Part shown: positions 61,385-64,000 of the stretch, piece after piece
Position numbering within the stretch: the first letter of the stretch is position 1
Layout of the letters: the number at the start of each line of letters is the position of its first letter
Assembly (NCBI GenBank): GCA_025331565.1
Contig: JAFREQ010000180.1
Coordinates: forward strand, 410,138-474,137
Source: Holacanthus passer
Lineage: Eukaryota; Chordata; Actinopteri; Pomacanthidae
Direction: 5' to 3'
DNA length: 64,000 nucleotides
The notes under the pieces: model-generated
Database searches by the model: none
Told to the model about the DNA's origin: nothing
What the model saw: only the letters and a program-made list of their open reading frames with translations
Position numbers and translations under genes: made by a program

Positions 61385-61402
61385 ACACACACACACACAC
61401 AC
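61385..61402. repeat. (AC)9 microsatellite
   Basis: Short AC array downstream of V2. Confidence 0.8.
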
Positions 61403-61697
61403 AAATGTTACGTGAAGAAAATATCAATATCAACTGGAATCATGAAAAGACACAAGTGACCTTTGTGATATAAGTGTATGTACATACAATTTATATATAT
61501 ATAAAACTGTACCTGCATAAATATAAAGCAGTGACATGAGATCTTTTCAGGCACCAGGTCAAAGGTCACACAGCAGCACTCTGGACCACTTGTTAGTGAT
61601 TCAGGGATGTGAAAGCTGAGTCAGCATGGACTTACATCAGTCTACATGGACACAATAAATGTGTGAATGATCCTTTTCATCTTGGCTTGAGGTCCAC

Positions 61698-62256
61698 GTT
61701 GCAATGTTTGCTTTAATTTCTGAGTTTGCGGGCGACACCATGGAGCTAACCATGGAGAGTCAAGAGATGTTTGCATTGAGCCTGCAGCACTATCAAGATG
61801 ATCAATTTGGGAGGGACAAAATTTAGTGTAGGAGTCCTCAGTTAAATTGAGACATGGCATTGAATTAAATGCCGATGGAAAAGCATCTGGTGTACAAATA
61901 TTTACGTAGTGGTGTATAGTCCTGTAAAAGGAACTTAAAAGTTATATACTAATGATCTGATAAAAGAAGTTTCTGAAGAAAAATTAAGTTAATTAAGTCT
62001 TCAACTTCAATGTCATACGCCAGAACAAGGTCGAGGGTGCGGTTAAAGCAATGAATGGCTTTATGAACACTCTGATAGAAGCCAATTGAATCTAATAATG
62101 ACATAAATGCAGTACTGAGGCTATCATCGTTAGAGTCAACATGAATATCAAAATCACCTAGAATGATTACTTTATCTCTTTTAAGGACTAAACTTGATAA
62201 AACCTCTGAGAATTCAGATAAAAATTCAAAGTATGGACCAGGAGCATAATACACTA
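61698..62256 (-). mobile_element. LINE fragment: endonuclease and linker
   Basis: Minus-strand reading gives YYAPGPYFEFLSEFSEVLSS, then KVIILGDFDIHVDS and TLDLVLAYDIEVEDL, the typical apurinic endonuclease segments of a teleost LINE. Further downstream comes NLTEDSYTKFCPSQIDHLDS from the region before the reverse transcriptase. The copy is cut at both ends, against the V2 flank at 61697 and another LINE piece at about 62257, and has lost its frame in between. Confidence 0.8.
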
Positions 62257-62323
62257 CTCAGTGCTACTGACCACATGATGCTGATGTGTGAGTCTAGAAA
62301 CTGTGTCAAATAACAGTCTAGAA
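62257..62323 (-). mobile_element. LINE fragment 2, distal piece beyond the hAT insertion
   Basis: On the minus strand this reads LLFDTVSRLTHQHHVVSSTE and is the direct continuation of the LINE frame at 63750-64000 once the hAT element and one target copy are ignored. It then abuts the other LINE copy. Confidence 0.75.
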
Positions 62324-63741
62324 CCGTGGCCTTCAAATGGCGGCCCGCGGTCTGGGTCCGGCCCGCAGGCCGTCGATTTGCGGACCGCGAGCTGAATGGG
62401 TGATTCCTTCATTGAGCGTGCTTTGGTTTGGTCGGCACATGTACTGTTCGTGTGACGTAATCTTTATGCAAACGATGCGCTGATAGGCTGTTGCTGGGTC
62501 ACTGAAAGTGCTCTGCTGCAGCGAGACAGGCACTTTTTAAAGTTTTGTTTTCACCGCTGTGCGCTTACCGGTGCTTTACGAGAAGTCGGAGCCTCGATGA
62601 TGATGTGGCCTGTTCCAAATTTGCCGGCAAAAGAAAAGTGGATAGCGAAAATCGCCAATTCAAAGACGAATGGACCGAGCAATATGCATTCATTCTCCCT
62701 CCAAGCAGCACAAGGCCAATGTGTCTCATATGCCAAGAGACCGTAGCTCTGATAAAGATGTGAAATATAAAACGCCATTATGAGACCAAGCACCAAAGAT
62801 TTGAGGAGAGCTTTCCTCAAAATTCAGACCAAAGAAAACTAAAAATTAATGGACTGAAATCATCTTATGAAACAACCAGCAAGATTCTGGTAAGATCCAT
62901 GACCCAACAACAAGTATCAACAGAGTGTTCACTTCGAGTTGCTTGGGTGTTGGGTAAGCATAAGAAGCCATTCTCTGATGCAGAAATAATTAAAGAGTGC
63001 ATGATTGAAGTGATGGATACCCTGTTTGATGGAGAAGAAAATGAAGAAATGACAGCTAAAATAAAACACATCCCGCTCTCAGATTCCACAGCAACCAGGC
63101 GTTCAGAAATATCACCTTCTGGACAAAAATGGTAAATGCAGCTGATTCACCTCTGCTGCGGAAGCTGGCACTTCACATTCTCACAATGTTGAGATGTTGG
63201 CTCAACCTACAACTGTGAATCTGCATTCTCAACAATGAATGTGGTGAAGAACAAGTACCGCAGTCAACTTACCAATGAACATTTGCATCAGTGTCTACGC
63301 TTGGCTGTTACACCATTTGTGCCAGACTTCAAATTCTTGGCACAAGACACAAGATGCCATTTTTCTCATTAGGCAGTGGTTTTTGGCACGTTGTAAAATA
63401 GTTATGATTCCTGAGTTCTTTGGATAGTTATTTAAATTGGGGGTTTGATTTATTGTTGAAGTGAAAGTGACATTTGCTTTATTCTACCATTTTTTAAAAT
63501 TCCCGTTACACTTTAGTCTCCTTACACCAGCAATACATTTTTTCCTCCTTTTCTTATGGTTATTTATCTTCTGGTCCCCACTATTTTATATGTCGAAATA
63601 GAAATGGCATTTTATTTCTGTTTTTTTGAAAACAAAAAGATACTATTATGGTTTGTGTCTTGGCTGACGACAATAAACGGACCTTTGACTCTTTGAAAAT
63701 TGTTCTTGTGGACCTTTCGGATTTGTATTTGAGGACCACTG
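62324..63741 (+). mobile_element. hAT (Charlie-like) element, internally deleted, 8-bp TSD
   Basis: The element is 1418 bp between two copies of GTCTAGAA (62316-62323 and 63742-63749), an exact 8-bp duplication as made by hAT transposases. The ends are imperfect inverted repeats (CCGTGGCCTTCAAA against CAGTGGTCCTCAAA). It carries a damaged transposase with the central catalytic part missing, so it could not move itself. Confidence 0.88.
62600..63372 (+). pseudogene. Broken hAT transposase (BED finger and C-terminal dimerisation)
   Basis: The N-terminal part reads KRKVDSENRQFKDEW and then a BED-type finger (CLIC at 62722-62733, HYETKH after it) interrupted by TGA at 62761. Next come SMTQQQVSTECSLRVAW and KHKKPFSDAEIIKECMIEV, phrases known from fish hAT transposases related to the domesticated GTF2IRD2-like family. 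After SDSTATRRSEI the central RNase-H-like domain is deleted. Near 63175-63370 the hAT C-terminal dimerisation region is recognisable, out of frame in places. Not functional. Confidence 0.8.
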
Positions 63742-63749
63742 GTCTAGAA

Positions 63750-64000
63750 TGATGCTTATTATTCACAGTAGAATAAAAGATGGCCTTCACAGCTGACACC
63801 ATGGATTGATAAGTGGGCAGGCTGTCCTTCCACGCTTGATAAAACACCTCAAGCCTGGAATGACACCACTGACATTTAAGTTTTCTGCAGCTCTTTCTAA
63901 GGGTTAATAAATCCTCACTTATCCAGGGGGTGTGACTCTTTTTGTGACACATCCGAGTCATTGCTGGGGCCACTGAATCCAGCAGGCCCTGAAGTGCACT
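63750..64000 (-). mobile_element. LINE fragment 2, proximal piece (continues past window end)
   Basis: Minus-strand reading gives HKKSHTPWISEDLLTLRKSC and AWKDSLPTYQSMVSAVKA, the linker between endonuclease and reverse transcriptase of the same LINE family as 61698-62256. The frame is open into the window edge and is interrupted only by the hAT insertion. Confidence 0.8.

Larger units (their letters stand above)
60638..61697 (+). repeat. V-unit duplication, copy 2
   Basis: Partner of 58837-59936. Homology ends abruptly at 61697, where LINE sequence begins. Confidence 0.85.

Overview
The window is vertebrate nuclear DNA and almost certainly comes from a teleost fish, probably a percomorph. 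It is AT-rich, intron-containing and full of dinucleotide microsatellites and teleost-type transposons: TTAA-flanked piggyBac MITEs, hAT elements, a tRNA-derived SINE and non-LTR retrotransposons. It ends in an immunoglobulin light-chain locus whose constant exon has the typical teleost N-terminus. I cannot name the species.

Layout. From 1 to about 44.9 kb I find no convincing coding exon; this is a gene desert or very long introns. It holds microsatellites, two piggyBac-like MITEs (5109-5602, 18034-18983), an inverted-repeat element split by a solo LTR (12622-13525 with the LTR at 13025-13486), a Harbinger-like element (14528-15180), a SINE (about 16340-16722), LINE pieces (16980-18033, 25080-25162), a hAT element with a BED zinc-finger relic and a 65-bp tandem triplication (29508-30303), and several diverged dispersed repeats.

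From 44979 to 47771 lies the one apparently intact protein-coding gene on the plus strand. Three exons encode a signal peptide and then a roughly 570-residue, Ser/Gln/Pro/Tyr-rich, nearly cysteine-free secreted protein that I do not recognise. From 48.5 to 56 kb there are further LINE fragments (50695-51665, 53260-53560), two tRNA-Pro-like genes or pseudogenes (52960, 53840), each just downstream of a CTCF-like motif, and more repeats.

From 56.5 to 61.7 kb lies a compact kappa-like Ig light-chain cluster. The C exon (57096-57433) and one J segment with a 23-spacer RSS (58273-58349) are on the minus strand; two V segments (58998 and 60799) are on the plus strand. Joining would therefore occur by inversion, as is known for several teleost light-chain clusters. 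Both V copies are damaged in different places: V1 in FR3 and its RSS, V2 in CDR1/FR2 but with a perfect 12-spacer RSS. The last 2.3 kb is a stack of transposons: two pieces of the same LINE family on the minus strand, one interrupted by an internally deleted hAT element with an exact 8-bp target duplication.
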